From Mesorhizobium sp. YC-39 (GTDB lineage Bacteria; Pseudomonadota; Alphaproteobacteria; Rhizobiales; Rhizobiaceae), in the NCBI RefSeq assembly GCF_025753795.1, contig NZ_JAOWPS010000001.1, positions 1,922,001-1,986,000 on the forward strand: 64,000 nucleotides of DNA, in the 5' to 3' direction. Numbering within the stretch: the first letter of the stretch is position 1; every line of letters begins with the position of its first letter. The notes under the pieces are model-generated. The model worked only from the letters and a program-made list of their open reading frames with translations. It searched no databases and was not told the DNA's origin. The translations under genes were made by a program, and so were the position numbers. Positions 24,400-33,087 of the stretch are shown piece by piece.

Positions 24400-25728
24400 T
24401 CAGAAGCCGTTCTTCCCCGGTATCCAGTTGGTGCCGGCCAGCGGCACGCCGGCCATGGCGGCGGCTTCGATGGTGAGCGCGACGAGATCCTCGGGCTCGA
24501 GATTGTGCAGGCTGTTCTTGCCGCAGGCGCGTGCGATGGTCTGCGCTTCCAGCGTCATTACCTTCAAATAGTTTGCCAGTCGCCGTCCGGCGGCGATCGG
24601 GTCGACCCGCTTCATCAATTCGGGATCCTGCGTGGTGATGCCCGCCGGGTCGCGGCCCTCATGCCAATCGTCATAGGCGCCAGCGGTGGTGCCGAGCTCG
24701 TTATACTCCGCCTCCCAGCGCGGATCGTTGTCGCCAAGCGCGACGAGCGCCGCAGTGCCGATCGACACGGCGTCGACGCCGAGCGCCAGCGCCTTGGCGA
24801 CATCGGCGCCGTTGCGGATGCCGCCGGAGACGATCAGCTGCACCTTGCGGTGCATGCCGAGATCCTGCAGCGCTTGCACCGCCGGCCTGATACAGGCAAG
24901 CGTCGGCTGGCCGACATTCTCGATGAACACTTCCTGCGTCGCGGCGGTGCCGCCTTGCATGCCGTCGACGACGACGACGTCAGCGCCCGATTTCACCGCA
25001 AGAGCAGTGTCGTAATAGGGTCGCGCGCCGCCGACCTTGACGTAGATCGGCTTTTCCCAGTCGGTGATCTCGCGCAGTTCCAGGATCTTGATCTCGAGAT
25101 CGTCGGGGCCGGTCCAGTCGGGATGGCGCGAGGCCGAGCGCTGGTCGATGCCTTTCGGCAGCGTCCGCATCTCGGCGACGCGGTCTGAGATCTTCTGGCC
25201 CAGCAGCATGCCGCCTCCGCCGGGCTTGGCGCCCTGGCCGACCACCACTTCGATCGCATCGGCCCGGCGCAAATCGCGCGGGTTCATGCCGTAGCGCGAT
25301 GGTAGATATTGATAGACCAGCGTCTTGGAATGGCCGCGCTCTTCCTCGGTCATGCCGCCGTCGCCGGTGGTTGTCGAGGTGCCGGAAAGCGTCGCACCCC
25401 GGCCCAACGCTTCCTTGGCCGGCCCGGACAGCGAGCCAAAACTCATGCCGGCGATGGTGATCGGAATCTTCAGCTCGATCGGCTTCTTGGCATGGCGAGA
25501 ACCCAGCACGACACTGGTGTCGCAGCGCTCGCGATAGCCCTCGAGCGGATAGCGCGAGATCGAAGCGCCAAGAACCAGAAGGTCGTCGAAATGCGGCAGC
25601 TTGCGCTTGGCGCCGGCGCCGCGGATGTCATAGATGCCGGTCGCCGCGGCGCGGCGGATCTCGGAAAGCGTGTAGTCGTCGAAGGTCGCGGATTTGCGCG
25701 GGGTCGTCGGCGGGTTGCGATAAGTCAT
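24400..25728 (-). CDS. mgsC: N-methylglutamate synthase subunit C (glutamate synthase-like FMN protein, GlxD)
   Basis: A 442-residue protein resembling the FMN-binding central domain of glutamate synthase. FGSLSGPAKEALGRGA (about 94-109), QGAKPGGGGMLLGQK and the barrel end VSGGIRNGADVAKALALGVDAVSIGTAALVAL (in two parts) are characteristic. The triplet of closely spaced cysteines that holds the 3Fe-4S cluster in GltB was not found. It would reduce the adduct formed between methylamine and 2-oxoglutarate. Six bases separate it from mgsB. Confidence 0.85.
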   Translation of the reverse strand: MTYRNPPTTPRKSATFDDYTLSEIRRAAATGIYDIRGAGAKRKLPHFDDLLVLGASISRYPLEGYRERCDTSVVLGSRHAKKPIELKIPITIAGMSFGSLSGPAKEALGRGATLSGTSTTTGDGGMTEEERGHSKTLVYQYLPSRYGMNPRDLRRADAIEVVVGQGAKPGGGGMLLGQKISDRVAEMRTLPKGIDQRSASRHPDWTGPDDLEIKILELREITDWEKPIYVKVGGARPYYDTALAVKSGADVVVVDGMQGGTAATQEVFIENVGQPTLACIRPAVQALQDLGMHRKVQLIVSGGIRNGADVAKALALGVDAVSIGTAALVALGDNDPRWEAEYNELGTTAGAYDDWHEGRDPAGITTQDPELMKRVDPIAAGRRLANYLKVMTLEAQTIARACGKNSLHNLEPEDLVALTIEAAAMAGVPLAGTNWIPGKNGF

Positions 25729-25734
25729 TTTGCC

Positions 25735-26466
25735 TCAATATGCGTCGGCATTGTCGATATTGAAATTGTAGAGCGTGCGCGCCGAGCCGTAGCGCTTGAA
25801 CTCAGCCGGCTTGACGCCTGTCACCCCGGCGCGGTCGAGCAAGCCCTGCAGCAGTTCCAGATGTTCTGTCCGCATCTCCTTGGCGATGCAGTCGGCGCCA
25901 AGGCTGTTGACCTTGCCGCGCACGAACAGCCGCGCCTCATAGATGGAATCGCCCAATGCATCGCCTGCATCGCCCAGCACGACCAGATTGCCGGACTGCG
26001 CCATGAAGGCCGACATATGGCCGATATTGCCGTGCACGACGATGTCGATGCCTTTCATCGAAATGCCGCAGCGCGACGAGGCATTGCCCTCGATGACCAG
26101 CAACCCGCCACGGCCGGTGGCGCCCGCATATTGGCTGGCGTCGCCTTTGATGGTGATGGAGCCCGACATCATGTTCTCGCCGACACCTGGTCCGGCCGAG
26201 CCGTGGACGGTGATCGCGGCGCCATCGTTCATGCCGCCGCAATAATAGCCGACGCTGCCGCGCACATCGATGCTGACCGGCTGGTCGACGCCGACGGCGA
26301 CCGAGTGGCTGCCTTTTGGGTTCAGCACCTCCCAGGCCGTTTCGTTCGAACCGGGGGTCAGCCTGTGAAGCGCCTGGTTGAGCTCGCGCAGCGACATCGC
26401 GTCGAGGTCGAAGACCCTGGATGCATGATCGTGCGCTGCCGTCTTTGAAAGCCTGGTTGCCGGCAT
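25735..26466 (-). CDS. mgsB: N-methylglutamate synthase subunit B (GXGXG-domain protein, GlxC)
   Basis: A 243-residue right-handed beta-helix protein matching the GXGXG domain of glutamate synthase. Repeating Gly-rich rungs are visible: YYCGGMNDGAAITVHG, GPGVGENMMSGSITIKG, GATGRGGLLVIEG and GIDIVVHGNIGHMSAFM. The ATG at 26466 is preceded by GGGAG and lies five bases after the mgsA stop; a longer frame overlapping mgsA is unlikely. It is a structural subunit of the synthase. Confidence 0.85.
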   Translation of the reverse strand: MPATRLSKTAAHDHASRVFDLDAMSLRELNQALHRLTPGSNETAWEVLNPKGSHSVAVGVDQPVSIDVRGSVGYYCGGMNDGAAITVHGSAGPGVGENMMSGSITIKGDASQYAGATGRGGLLVIEGNASSRCGISMKGIDIVVHGNIGHMSAFMAQSGNLVVLGDAGDALGDSIYEARLFVRGKVNSLGADCIAKEMRTEHLELLQGLLDRAGVTGVKPAEFKRYGSARTLYNFNIDNADAY

Positions 26467-26470
26467 CAGC

Positions 26471-27367
26471 TCAATGCTCCCAGAAATAGACGGTGGCGGG
26501 CTCGGGTTCCCAGACCCTCGCATTGTCTATGCCGGGCAGTTTGGTGAGCGCACGATATTCCGAGCCGAAGGCGACATACTGGTCGGTCTCGGCCATCACG
26601 GCGGGCTTGCAGGCGATCGGATCGCGCACCACGCCGAAGCCGTTCTTGGTGCCGACGACGAAGGTGAAGAAACCGTCGAGGTCGGAAAGCGTGCCTTCCA
26701 GCGCTTCGCCGAGATTCTTGCCATGCGCCATCTGCGAGGAGAGATAGGCGGCCGCCACCTCGGTGTCGTTCTCGGTCTCGAATGTCATGCCTTCGCGGAC
26801 CAACTCGCGCCGGACATTATTGTGATTGGAGAGCGAGCCGTTGTGCACCAGGCACTGATCGGCGCCGGTCGAGAACGGATGCGCGCCCATCGTTGTGACA
26901 GCCGATTCCGTCGCCATGCGGGTATGGCCAATGCCATGCGTGCCGGTCATCTTGCGGACGTCGAAACGCTCGACAACCGCCTCCGGCAGACCGACTTCCT
27001 TGTAGATTTCCACCACGTCGCCGGCGCCCATGATGCGGATGTCGGGCCTGAGCGCCCGGATGGTTTCTCGCGCCTCGTCGATCTTGTCGGGCTTGGTCCT
27101 GACGACCGCGTGGGTTGACTTTACCGCCACGCTCACCGGCACGCCGATAGCCTTGGCAAGCTCGGCATCGAGACCGCGGAAATCGCGTTCCGGCTTCGCC
27201 GACTGGATGGTGATCTTGGCCTCGTTGCCGGTCGGCGCGCCGTAGATGGCGATGCCGGCGCTGTCGGGACCGCGGTCGCTGAGTGAGATCAGCATTTCCG
27301 AAAGCATGGCGCCCAACTTGGGCTCTAGCGCCTTGTCCTTCAAGAAAAGTCCGACGATTCCACACAT
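26471..27367 (-). CDS. mgsA: N-methylglutamate synthase subunit A (class II glutamine amidotransferase, GlxB)
   Basis: A 298-residue Ntn-type amidotransferase. It starts MCGIVGLF, so Cys2 would be the nucleophile after Met removal; this fixes the start at 27367, which follows GGAGG. Later blocks are HGIGHTRMATES and HPFSTGADQCLVHNGSLSNHN (split around residue 165-190). The domain takes the methylamide (or amide) nitrogen from gamma-glutamylmethylamide. It is the first gene of the mgs-gmaS-mgd operon, which has its own upstream terminator and inverted repeat. Confidence 0.87.
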   Translation of the reverse strand: MCGIVGLFLKDKALEPKLGAMLSEMLISLSDRGPDSAGIAIYGAPTGNEAKITIQSAKPERDFRGLDAELAKAIGVPVSVAVKSTHAVVRTKPDKIDEARETIRALRPDIRIMGAGDVVEIYKEVGLPEAVVERFDVRKMTGTHGIGHTRMATESAVTTMGAHPFSTGADQCLVHNGSLSNHNNVRRELVREGMTFETENDTEVAAAYLSSQMAHGKNLGEALEGTLSDLDGFFTFVVGTKNGFGVVRDPIACKPAVMAETDQYVAFGSEYRALTKLPGIDNARVWEPEPATVYFWEH

Positions 27368-27429
27368 GTCAGCCTCCGATGGTGAGTGTGATTTCGGTGC
27401 TACCAGCTTCACGAGACTTATTCAACTCA

Positions 27430-27448
27430 CATGAAAGTTTTTTTCATG
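27430..27448. promoter_or_regulatory. Inverted repeat CATGAAA-n5-TTTCATG in the mgsA promoter region
   Basis: The arms 27430-27436 and 27442-27448 are perfect. It lies 63 bases upstream of the mgsA start. Related TTTCA/TGAAA repeats occur upstream of tmoX (40512-40526), near the XRE-cupin gene (33974-33988) and upstream of tmm, suggesting a shared regulator of the methylamine island. Confidence 0.45.
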
Positions 27449-27449
27449 A

Positions 27450-27485
27450 GAAACAAATCGCCTGGCGCGACTGGACGCCAGGCGA
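27450..27485 (-). terminator. Rho-independent terminator after the amt-small ORF transcript
   Basis: On the minus strand a 10-bp stem (arms 27458-27467 and 27476-27485, loop 8 nt) is followed by TTTGTTT. It lies just after the small ORF at 27498 and separates amt from the mgs operon. Confidence 0.7.
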
Positions 27486-27497
27486 CCGGGCACAGCC

Positions 27498-27716
27498 CTA
27501 ATAGCGGTCGATCGCCTCTCTTGTCTCGTCCCCGCTACGGTCCGCAGTCATATCGGCCTCGATTTCAGCGGTCTCGTTGCGCGTCTGGATGACGTGCCAG
27601 CCGATCCAGAAAACGAGGCCGACGATTACCATCAGGACTTCGGAACCCTGAAACGGGTAGATTGCGCCGACGTCCTTGAGATCGACGGCCCAGCTTTCCA
27701 TACCATTGGTAGACAT
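27498..27716 (-). CDS. Small single-span membrane protein downstream of amt
   Basis: A 72-residue protein with one strong hydrophobic segment (VLMVIVGLVFWIGWHVIQ, about 28-45) and an acidic, charged tail rich in Glu, Asp and Arg. The ATG at 27716 follows GGAGAA at good distance. It lies 22 bases after amt and before a good terminator, so the pair seems to be a two-gene transcript. I do not recognise the family. The placement suggests a partner or modulator of the Amt channel. Confidence 0.7.
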   Translation of the reverse strand: MSTNGMESWAVDLKDVGAIYPFQGSEVLMVIVGLVFWIGWHVIQTRNETAEIEADMTADRSGDETREAIDRY

Positions 27717-27738
27717 TGCGAGTTCTCCTGTCGCTTGG

Positions 27739-29136
27739 CTATTTGATCATGGCCTTTTCGGCGGTTCCCACTTCGCGGACTGACGCCTCGAACGCATGGT
27801 TGAGGGCAAAATCGACCCCTTCGAGTTCGACCTTCGCCGGTACACGCAGCAGGTTCATGCTGTTGAGGATCTTGCAGACGACAAAGGTGGGGGCGAAGCC
27901 GAGCACGAACATCAACACCGCGCCTGCGAAATTACCGAGCGGGTTGATATGTGCGAAGCCCTCATAGGGCGAGGACGGCTGTCCCCACAGCATGAAGCCC
28001 GCCACGACGACGCCGAGGAACCCGCCATAGCCGTGCACGGCAACGGCGCCCACCGCATCGTCGATCTTGAAGCGGCGCTCGACGAAATAGTGCAGCTTGT
28101 AGCAGATGCTAGGCACGATCGCGCCGATCAGCAGCGCCTGGATCGGATGATAGAGGTCGTTGCCGGCCGAGGCCGAAATAACGCCGCAAAGTCCCATCGA
28201 GAACGTCCAGAAGGGATCGCCTTTCGAAACGATGTAGCCGGCCATCATGCCGCCTGACAGCGACATCAGGAAGTTGAAGGTGATCGCCGAGAGCGTGGTC
28301 GGCCCGAGATAGATATTGGTCGCCGTCCAGGTCTCGCCGGTGATCTGGCCGGCGATCGTGGCCGGGCTTATCAGCGGAATGTTGCATGCGGCATAGAAGC
28401 CCCAGAAACCGGTATAGATCAGGAACAGCCCAATCGTGACCAGCCAGACATTGTGGGGCGGGATATCTCGGGCCGTGCCGTCGGGCCTGAACTTGCCGAT
28501 GCGCGGTCCGAGCACGATGAGGAAGGCGAGCGCCGCACCGCCGGCGATCGCATGCACGACTCCCGATGCATAGGCGTCGTGATAGCCCCAGAGCTTCACC
28601 ATCCATCCTTGCGGATGCCAGCCCCAGGACGCGTCGAGAATCCACAGCACCGAACCGACCAGCACCGCGACGATCCAGAACGCACCTGAGCGCGCGCGCT
28701 CTATGATAGCACCGGAGACGATCGACGCCGTGGTGATGGAGAACAGCAGGAAGGCGCCCCAGAACACGCCGTTGAGGCGGTGCCACAGCGCGGCGTCGGT
28801 AGGCGTGACCCCCGTCTCTCCCGGATTGACGCCGGAAAGATGAGTGCCCATCAGCGGGTTCCACGGCTCGGCGAAAGGTGCCGTGACAAGTCCGCCTGCG
28901 ATGCCCGGCCCGTTGGGGAATCCGAAATAGATCCACCAGCCGAAAAAATAGAACGTGACCGTGACGAGCGGGATCGCCATCGCGTTCTTCATGAGCGTTT
29001 TCAGGTGATTGCGCCGACGTGACACCCCCACCTCGTACGTGCAGAACCCGACATGGATGAGGAACATCATGACGATGGTCACCCAATAATAGAATTCCGT
29101 GAAAATGGTCGTTAGAGCGTTGAGATTCCCTTCCAT
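27739..29136 (-). CDS. amt: Amt/MEP-family ammonium or methylammonium transporter
   Basis: A 465-residue channel with about 11 membrane spans. The twin-histidine pore residues lie in ASGVVHAIAGG (about residue 195) and VAVHGYGGFLG (about 390). It is a little longer than AmtB and differs in the N-terminal region, which starts inside the lipid segment without a visible signal peptide. The start follows GAGGGGAC. No GlnK gene is next to it, unlike most amtB genes. It is divergent from dmmD and adjacent to the methylamine pathway, so uptake of methylammonium or retention of released ammonium is plausible. Confidence 0.85.
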   Translation of the reverse strand: MEGNLNALTTIFTEFYYWVTIVMMFLIHVGFCTYEVGVSRRRNHLKTLMKNAMAIPLVTVTFYFFGWWIYFGFPNGPGIAGGLVTAPFAEPWNPLMGTHLSGVNPGETGVTPTDAALWHRLNGVFWGAFLLFSITTASIVSGAIIERARSGAFWIVAVLVGSVLWILDASWGWHPQGWMVKLWGYHDAYASGVVHAIAGGAALAFLIVLGPRIGKFRPDGTARDIPPHNVWLVTIGLFLIYTGFWGFYAACNIPLISPATIAGQITGETWTATNIYLGPTTLSAITFNFLMSLSGGMMAGYIVSKGDPFWTFSMGLCGVISASAGNDLYHPIQALLIGAIVPSICYKLHYFVERRFKIDDAVGAVAVHGYGGFLGVVVAGFMLWGQPSSPYEGFAHINPLGNFAGAVLMFVLGFAPTFVVCKILNSMNLLRVPAKVELEGVDFALNHAFEASVREVGTAEKAMIK

Positions 29137-29304
29137 TTCATGTCCCCTCCGTTCAGTTGCACTCCTTGCCTCTCAGTAAAACTTTTTGCATCTTAGTATT
29201 GCGCGCTTTTAGAGTTTTGAGTCAATATGGCGCCGTCCGTCGCGTGGCCTCCAGTGCCCTGAAACGGCGAAACGTCGGCAATTGTGTTGAGGAGAAACAA
29301 GCCC

Positions 29305-30438
29305 ATGACGGCATCCTGGAGATTTTCGACCCTGGCGGACCGCCACCGCGCGCTCGGCTCGAAGCTCGAAGACTGGAGCGGGATGGGAACCGCCTGGACC
29401 TACGACAAGGATGCCGACGAGGAGTACATCGCCATCCGCACCAAGGCCGGACTGATGGACGTCTCCGGCCTGAAGAAGGTCCACATCACCGGGCCGCACG
29501 CCTCGCACCTGATCGACTTGGCGACAACGCGCGACGTGGAAAAAATCTATCCCGGCAAGTCGGCCTATGCCTGCATGCTGAACGAGGCCGGCAAATTCAC
29601 CGACGACTGCATCATCTACCGCATCAGTCCCAACAGCTGGATGGTTGTGCACGGCTCCGGCACCGGCCATGAGGAGCTGCAGCGCGCTTCCGTCGGGCGC
29701 GACGTCTCGCTGCGCTTCGACGACAATCTGCACGATCTGTCGCTGCAGGGACCGACCGCTGTCGACTATCTGGCCAAGCATGTGCCCGGAATTCGCGACC
29801 TCAACTATTTCCACCACATGCAGACGCAACTCTTCGGTCTTCCGGTGATGATCTCGCGCACCGGCTATACCGGCGAGCGCGGCTACGAGATCTTCTGCCG
29901 CGGCCAGGACGCCGGCATGATCTGGGACAGGATTCTCGATGAGGGCAAGGGCGCCGGCATCATCCCTTGCCGCTTCACCACGCTCGATATGCTGCGCGTC
30001 GAAAGCTACCTGCTGTTTTATCCCTACGACAATTCCCAAAAGTATCCGTTCGACAATGAAGGCCCCGGCGACACGCTGTGGGAGCTCGGCCTCGACTTCA
30101 CCGTCAGCCCCGGCAAGACCGGCTTTCGCGGCGCCGAGGAGCATTACCGCCTCAAGGGCAAGGAGCGCTTCAAGATCTTCGGCGTGCTGCTCGACGGCAA
30201 GGAGCCGGCCGACGAAGGCGCGCCGGTCTATCGCGGCGACAAAAAGGTCGGCGTGGTGACTTGCGCCATGTATTCGCCGCTGGTCAAGAAATCGATGGGC
30301 ATCGCCCGGCTCGACGTCGACTGCGCCGTCCAGGGCACCAAGCTCGAGATCCGCAACGAGAGCGGGGCGATCAAGGCGACGGCGCAGCCATTGCCGTTCG
30401 ATGACCCCAAGAAGACCAAGCGCACCGCGAAAGGTTGA
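29305..30438 (+). CDS. dmmD: GcvT-type THF-dependent protein, DmmD
   Basis: A 377-residue aminomethyltransferase-like protein. Motifs are FRTKAGLMDVSGLKK-like (about 52-66), VISRTGYTGERGYEIF (as MISRTGYTGERGYEIF), and LDMLRVESYLL. It is thought to move the formaldehyde carbon released from dimethylamine onto THF. The start at 29305 follows GAGGAG; an upstream ATG-less extension is not needed. It is the first gene of dmmDABC, the same order described for dimethylamine monooxygenase clusters, with a 41-base gap to dmmA. Confidence 0.85.
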   Translation: MTASWRFSTLADRHRALGSKLEDWSGMGTAWTYDKDADEEYIAIRTKAGLMDVSGLKKVHITGPHASHLIDLATTRDVEKIYPGKSAYACMLNEAGKFTDDCIIYRISPNSWMVVHGSGTGHEELQRASVGRDVSLRFDDNLHDLSLQGPTAVDYLAKHVPGIRDLNYFHHMQTQLFGLPVMISRTGYTGERGYEIFCRGQDAGMIWDRILDEGKGAGIIPCRFTTLDMLRVESYLLFYPYDNSQKYPFDNEGPGDTLWELGLDFTVSPGKTGFRGAEEHYRLKGKERFKIFGVLLDGKEPADEGAPVYRGDKKVGVVTCAMYSPLVKKSMGIARLDVDCAVQGTKLEIRNESGAIKATAQPLPFDDPKKTKRTAKG

Positions 30439-30478
30439 GGCATAGCCAACGGCGAGGGGTTCGAGGCATAAAGAGAGA

Positions 30479-31075
30479 ATGGCAGCGAAAAGCATCATCA
30501 GCCGGCCGGTTTACGGGACCTTGTCTCCGCAGCCCGGCAAGCATCATCTTTTCATCGCGGATACCGAGGGGGCGCTTGCGATCACCGATATGGCTAGGAC
30601 GGCCCCGGCCAGTTTCTTCGACGGAGCCGAGATCGTCTTCATTCCTGGCCCCGGCCGCAAACATGTCGCTGCCCTTGAAGCACTAAGGCCCGCCCAGTTC
30701 CACGAGGCACCGTCCTTCGCCAGCCTGCTGCCGCGATTGAGGCAGACGCTGGCCAACGCGCATATGGGCTTGCGCCTCTATCTCGCCGGCACCGAAGGGT
30801 TGATCGGCCAGGCCATGCAAGTCGCGCTCGAAGCCGGCATCGACCATACTTCGATCCAGACCGAACATCGCGGCTCGCTGGCGCGGCGCATGCAGTGTGT
30901 CCATTGCAAGGGCATCACCGAAAACGTGACGACCCAGCCAGCGATCTGTTCGCATTGTGGCCTGCTTCTTCTGGTACGCGATCATTACTCGCGGCGTCTT
31001 GCGGCCTTCCAGGGGGTCTGCATCAATGCCGAGGATCGCAGCGAAATCCCTCCCATGGAGGAGATCTTTCGATGA
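30479..31075 (+). CDS. dmmA: Dimethylamine monooxygenase subunit DmmA
   Basis: A 198-residue protein ending in a rubredoxin-like zinc ribbon: Cys140, Cys143, Cys157 and Cys160 (MQCVHC and AICSHC), followed by VRDHYSRRLAAFQGV. The N-terminal part has no recognised catalytic motif. In the DmmABC enzyme this subunit is needed for activity with the reductase and heme subunits. It overlaps dmmB by four bases (ATGA). Confidence 0.8.
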   Translation: MAAKSIISRPVYGTLSPQPGKHHLFIADTEGALAITDMARTAPASFFDGAEIVFIPGPGRKHVAALEALRPAQFHEAPSFASLLPRLRQTLANAHMGLRLYLAGTEGLIGQAMQVALEAGIDHTSIQTEHRGSLARRMQCVHCKGITENVTTQPAICSHCGLLLLVRDHYSRRLAAFQGVCINAEDRSEIPPMEEIFR

Positions 31076-32037
31076 GCACCGGCACCACCAAGCTTGACGT
31101 CGTGGTCAGCGACGTCGTCCCGGTCAACGATCTGGTGACGCGCTTCCATTTTCGCCGGCGTGACGGTGAGCTCTTGCCGACATTTTCCGGTGGCGCCCAT
31201 GTCGTGGTCGAGATGCGCGATGGCGAACGCACCAGGCTCAATCCCTACTCGCTGATGGGCTCGCCGCTCAATACCAGCGAATACACGATCTCGGTGCGGC
31301 GCGACGATGTCGGCCGCGGCGGCTCGCTGTTCATGCACCGGAGCGTCAAGCCGGGCCTGGAGATGGTGATCAGCTATCCGGTCAACCTGTTCTCGCTCGA
31401 CCTCAGGGCAAAAAAGCATCTCATGCTGGCCGGCGGCATCGGCATCACCCCGTTCATGGCGCAGACCGCGCAGCTGGCGGCGGAAGGCGGTAACTTTGAG
31501 CTGCACTACACTTGCCGCACCGCCTCGCTCGGCACCTATGCCGACGTGCTGAGAGAGCGTTACGACCGCCGGGTCAGGCTCTATCACGACGACCGCGACG
31601 AGCGCATCGAACTCGACCGGCTGTTGTCCTCGCAGCCGCTCGGCACGCATCTCTATGTCTGCGGTCCGTCCGGCATGATCGGCTGGGTGCGCGACCGCGC
31701 AGCCAGCCTCGGCTGGCCGGCGGAGACCGTGCATTTCGAGCATTTCGCGGCACCGCAGCCCGGCGCGCCGTTCGACGTGGAGCTTGCCGTCAGTGGCAAG
31801 ACGATCCGCGTCGACGAGCAGCAGAGTCTGCTCGAAGCGATCGAAGCGGCGGGCGTCGATCCGCCCTATCTCTGTCGCGGCGGTGTCTGCGGCCAGTGCG
31901 AAACCAACGTCATCTCGCATGACGGCAAATTCATCCACAACGATCACTGGCTGAGCGAGGAAGAGCACCGATCCTGCAACAAGATCATGCCTTGCGTATC
32001 GCGCTTCGAGGGCAGGTCGCTGGTGTTGGAAAGATAG
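31072..32037 (+). CDS. dmmB: Dimethylamine monooxygenase reductase subunit DmmB
   Basis: A 321-residue phthalate-dioxygenase-reductase-type protein. The flavin site is RLNPYSLMGSP (55-65), the NAD(P) motifs are AGGIGITPFMA and CGPSGM, and the C-terminal 2Fe-2S ferredoxin domain has CRGGVCGQC (268-276) and a fourth Cys near 308. It passes electrons from NAD(P)H to the heme subunit. Domain order (flavin, NAD, ferredoxin) matches VanB-type reductases. Confidence 0.9.
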   Translation: MSTGTTKLDVVVSDVVPVNDLVTRFHFRRRDGELLPTFSGGAHVVVEMRDGERTRLNPYSLMGSPLNTSEYTISVRRDDVGRGGSLFMHRSVKPGLEMVISYPVNLFSLDLRAKKHLMLAGGIGITPFMAQTAQLAAEGGNFELHYTCRTASLGTYADVLRERYDRRVRLYHDDRDERIELDRLLSSQPLGTHLYVCGPSGMIGWVRDRAASLGWPAETVHFEHFAAPQPGAPFDVELAVSGKTIRVDEQQSLLEAIEAAGVDPPYLCRGGVCGQCETNVISHDGKFIHNDHWLSEEEHRSCNKIMPCVSRFEGRSLVLER

Positions 32038-32046
32038 GAGGCGAGC

Positions 32047-33087
32047 TTGGGCATCACCTTTCGCAAGGAAACGTTCCGCGACGACTTCACCTTCAGGAAC
32101 AGTCCGGAGCACATCAGGCGGTTTCCGTTCCCGTTCCACGAAGACAGCTACATGTATGCGGTCAACATCGAGCCGCATGTCGTCGGGCCGAAGGGCAGCG
32201 TGCTGGAGAACCTGATCGACGTCGACGAACACTATGTCGCCGAGATGCAGGACCGTGCGCTGGTGCTGGCCGAGGATCCGCTGCGCTGCCAGTCGCTGCC
32301 GCACATGACGCTGGCCGGCTGGGACCTGCTCGAACTCCTGATGGAACAGCAGGCGCTGGGCTATCCCGAGCATTTCACGCTGACGCGTGATGGCGACAAA
32401 TGGCGCTGGATCAACCGGCCGCTCGGCATCGACGACAGCTTCACCTTTGGCGATACTTCGACACTGCCCTATGGCCCGATGGAATACATCACGCGTCAGA
32501 GCCAGGGCGATTTCTGCATCCTCGACCAGCGCGACGGCAATCTGTGGATGGATGCCGGCATGGTCACCACCCAGGCCGACTGGTCGCTCGATTTCGACAT
32601 CGGCATGAACTTTTTCGAATGGCACGCGCCGGTGCCGCTAGCGCATGAGAAGGGGATTTTCATCCGGGCGCTGAAATTCCTCACCAACATCCAGCAGGGC
32701 AAGCCGGCGCGCCGCCTGAACTGGACCATGACCATCAATCCGCGGCTCGACACCAGCCCGGAAAATTATCACAAATGGGGACCGGACCGGACGACGGTGA
32801 CGCCGGAGAATGTCGGCGACAAGGTGCATCTGCGCGTCGAGCTGCAAAGCTTCTGGCGCTTGCCCCGCTCGAACGGCATCGTCTTCCCGATCCGCTGCTA
32901 CCTGATCAAGATGGACGAACTGGTGACGCAGCCGAAATGGGCGCGCCGCCTGCACCGCGTGATCCGCGACCTGCCCGAGGAACTCGCCACCTACAAGGGC
33001 CTGACGCGCTATCGCCCGACACTGGTCGAATGGCTGTCGAAGCTGGATGACGGCAGCCCGACATCTGCAGGCTTCGGGCCGGATTAA
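32047..33087 (+). CDS. dmmC: Dimethylamine monooxygenase heme subunit DmmC (DUF3445)
   Basis: A 346-residue protein of the DUF3445 / heme-dependent oxidative N-demethylase family. Family features are the N-terminal FRDDFTFRNSPEHIRRFPFP (as two motifs), DWSLDFDIGMNFFEWHAPVP, INPRLDTSPENYHKWGPDR and RRLHRVIRDLPEELATYKGL. It starts with TTG at 32047 after TAGGAGG. It is the catalytic part that oxidises dimethylamine to methylamine and formaldehyde. Its stop codon lies inside the terminal inverted repeat of the element at 33085. Confidence 0.88.
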   Translation: MGITFRKETFRDDFTFRNSPEHIRRFPFPFHEDSYMYAVNIEPHVVGPKGSVLENLIDVDEHYVAEMQDRALVLAEDPLRCQSLPHMTLAGWDLLELLMEQQALGYPEHFTLTRDGDKWRWINRPLGIDDSFTFGDTSTLPYGPMEYITRQSQGDFCILDQRDGNLWMDAGMVTTQADWSLDFDIGMNFFEWHAPVPLAHEKGIFIRALKFLTNIQQGKPARRLNWTMTINPRLDTSPENYHKWGPDRTTVTPENVGDKVHLRVELQSFWRLPRSNGIVFPIRCYLIKMDELVTQPKWARRLHRVIRDLPEELATYKGLTRYRPTLVEWLSKLDDGSPTSAGFGPD

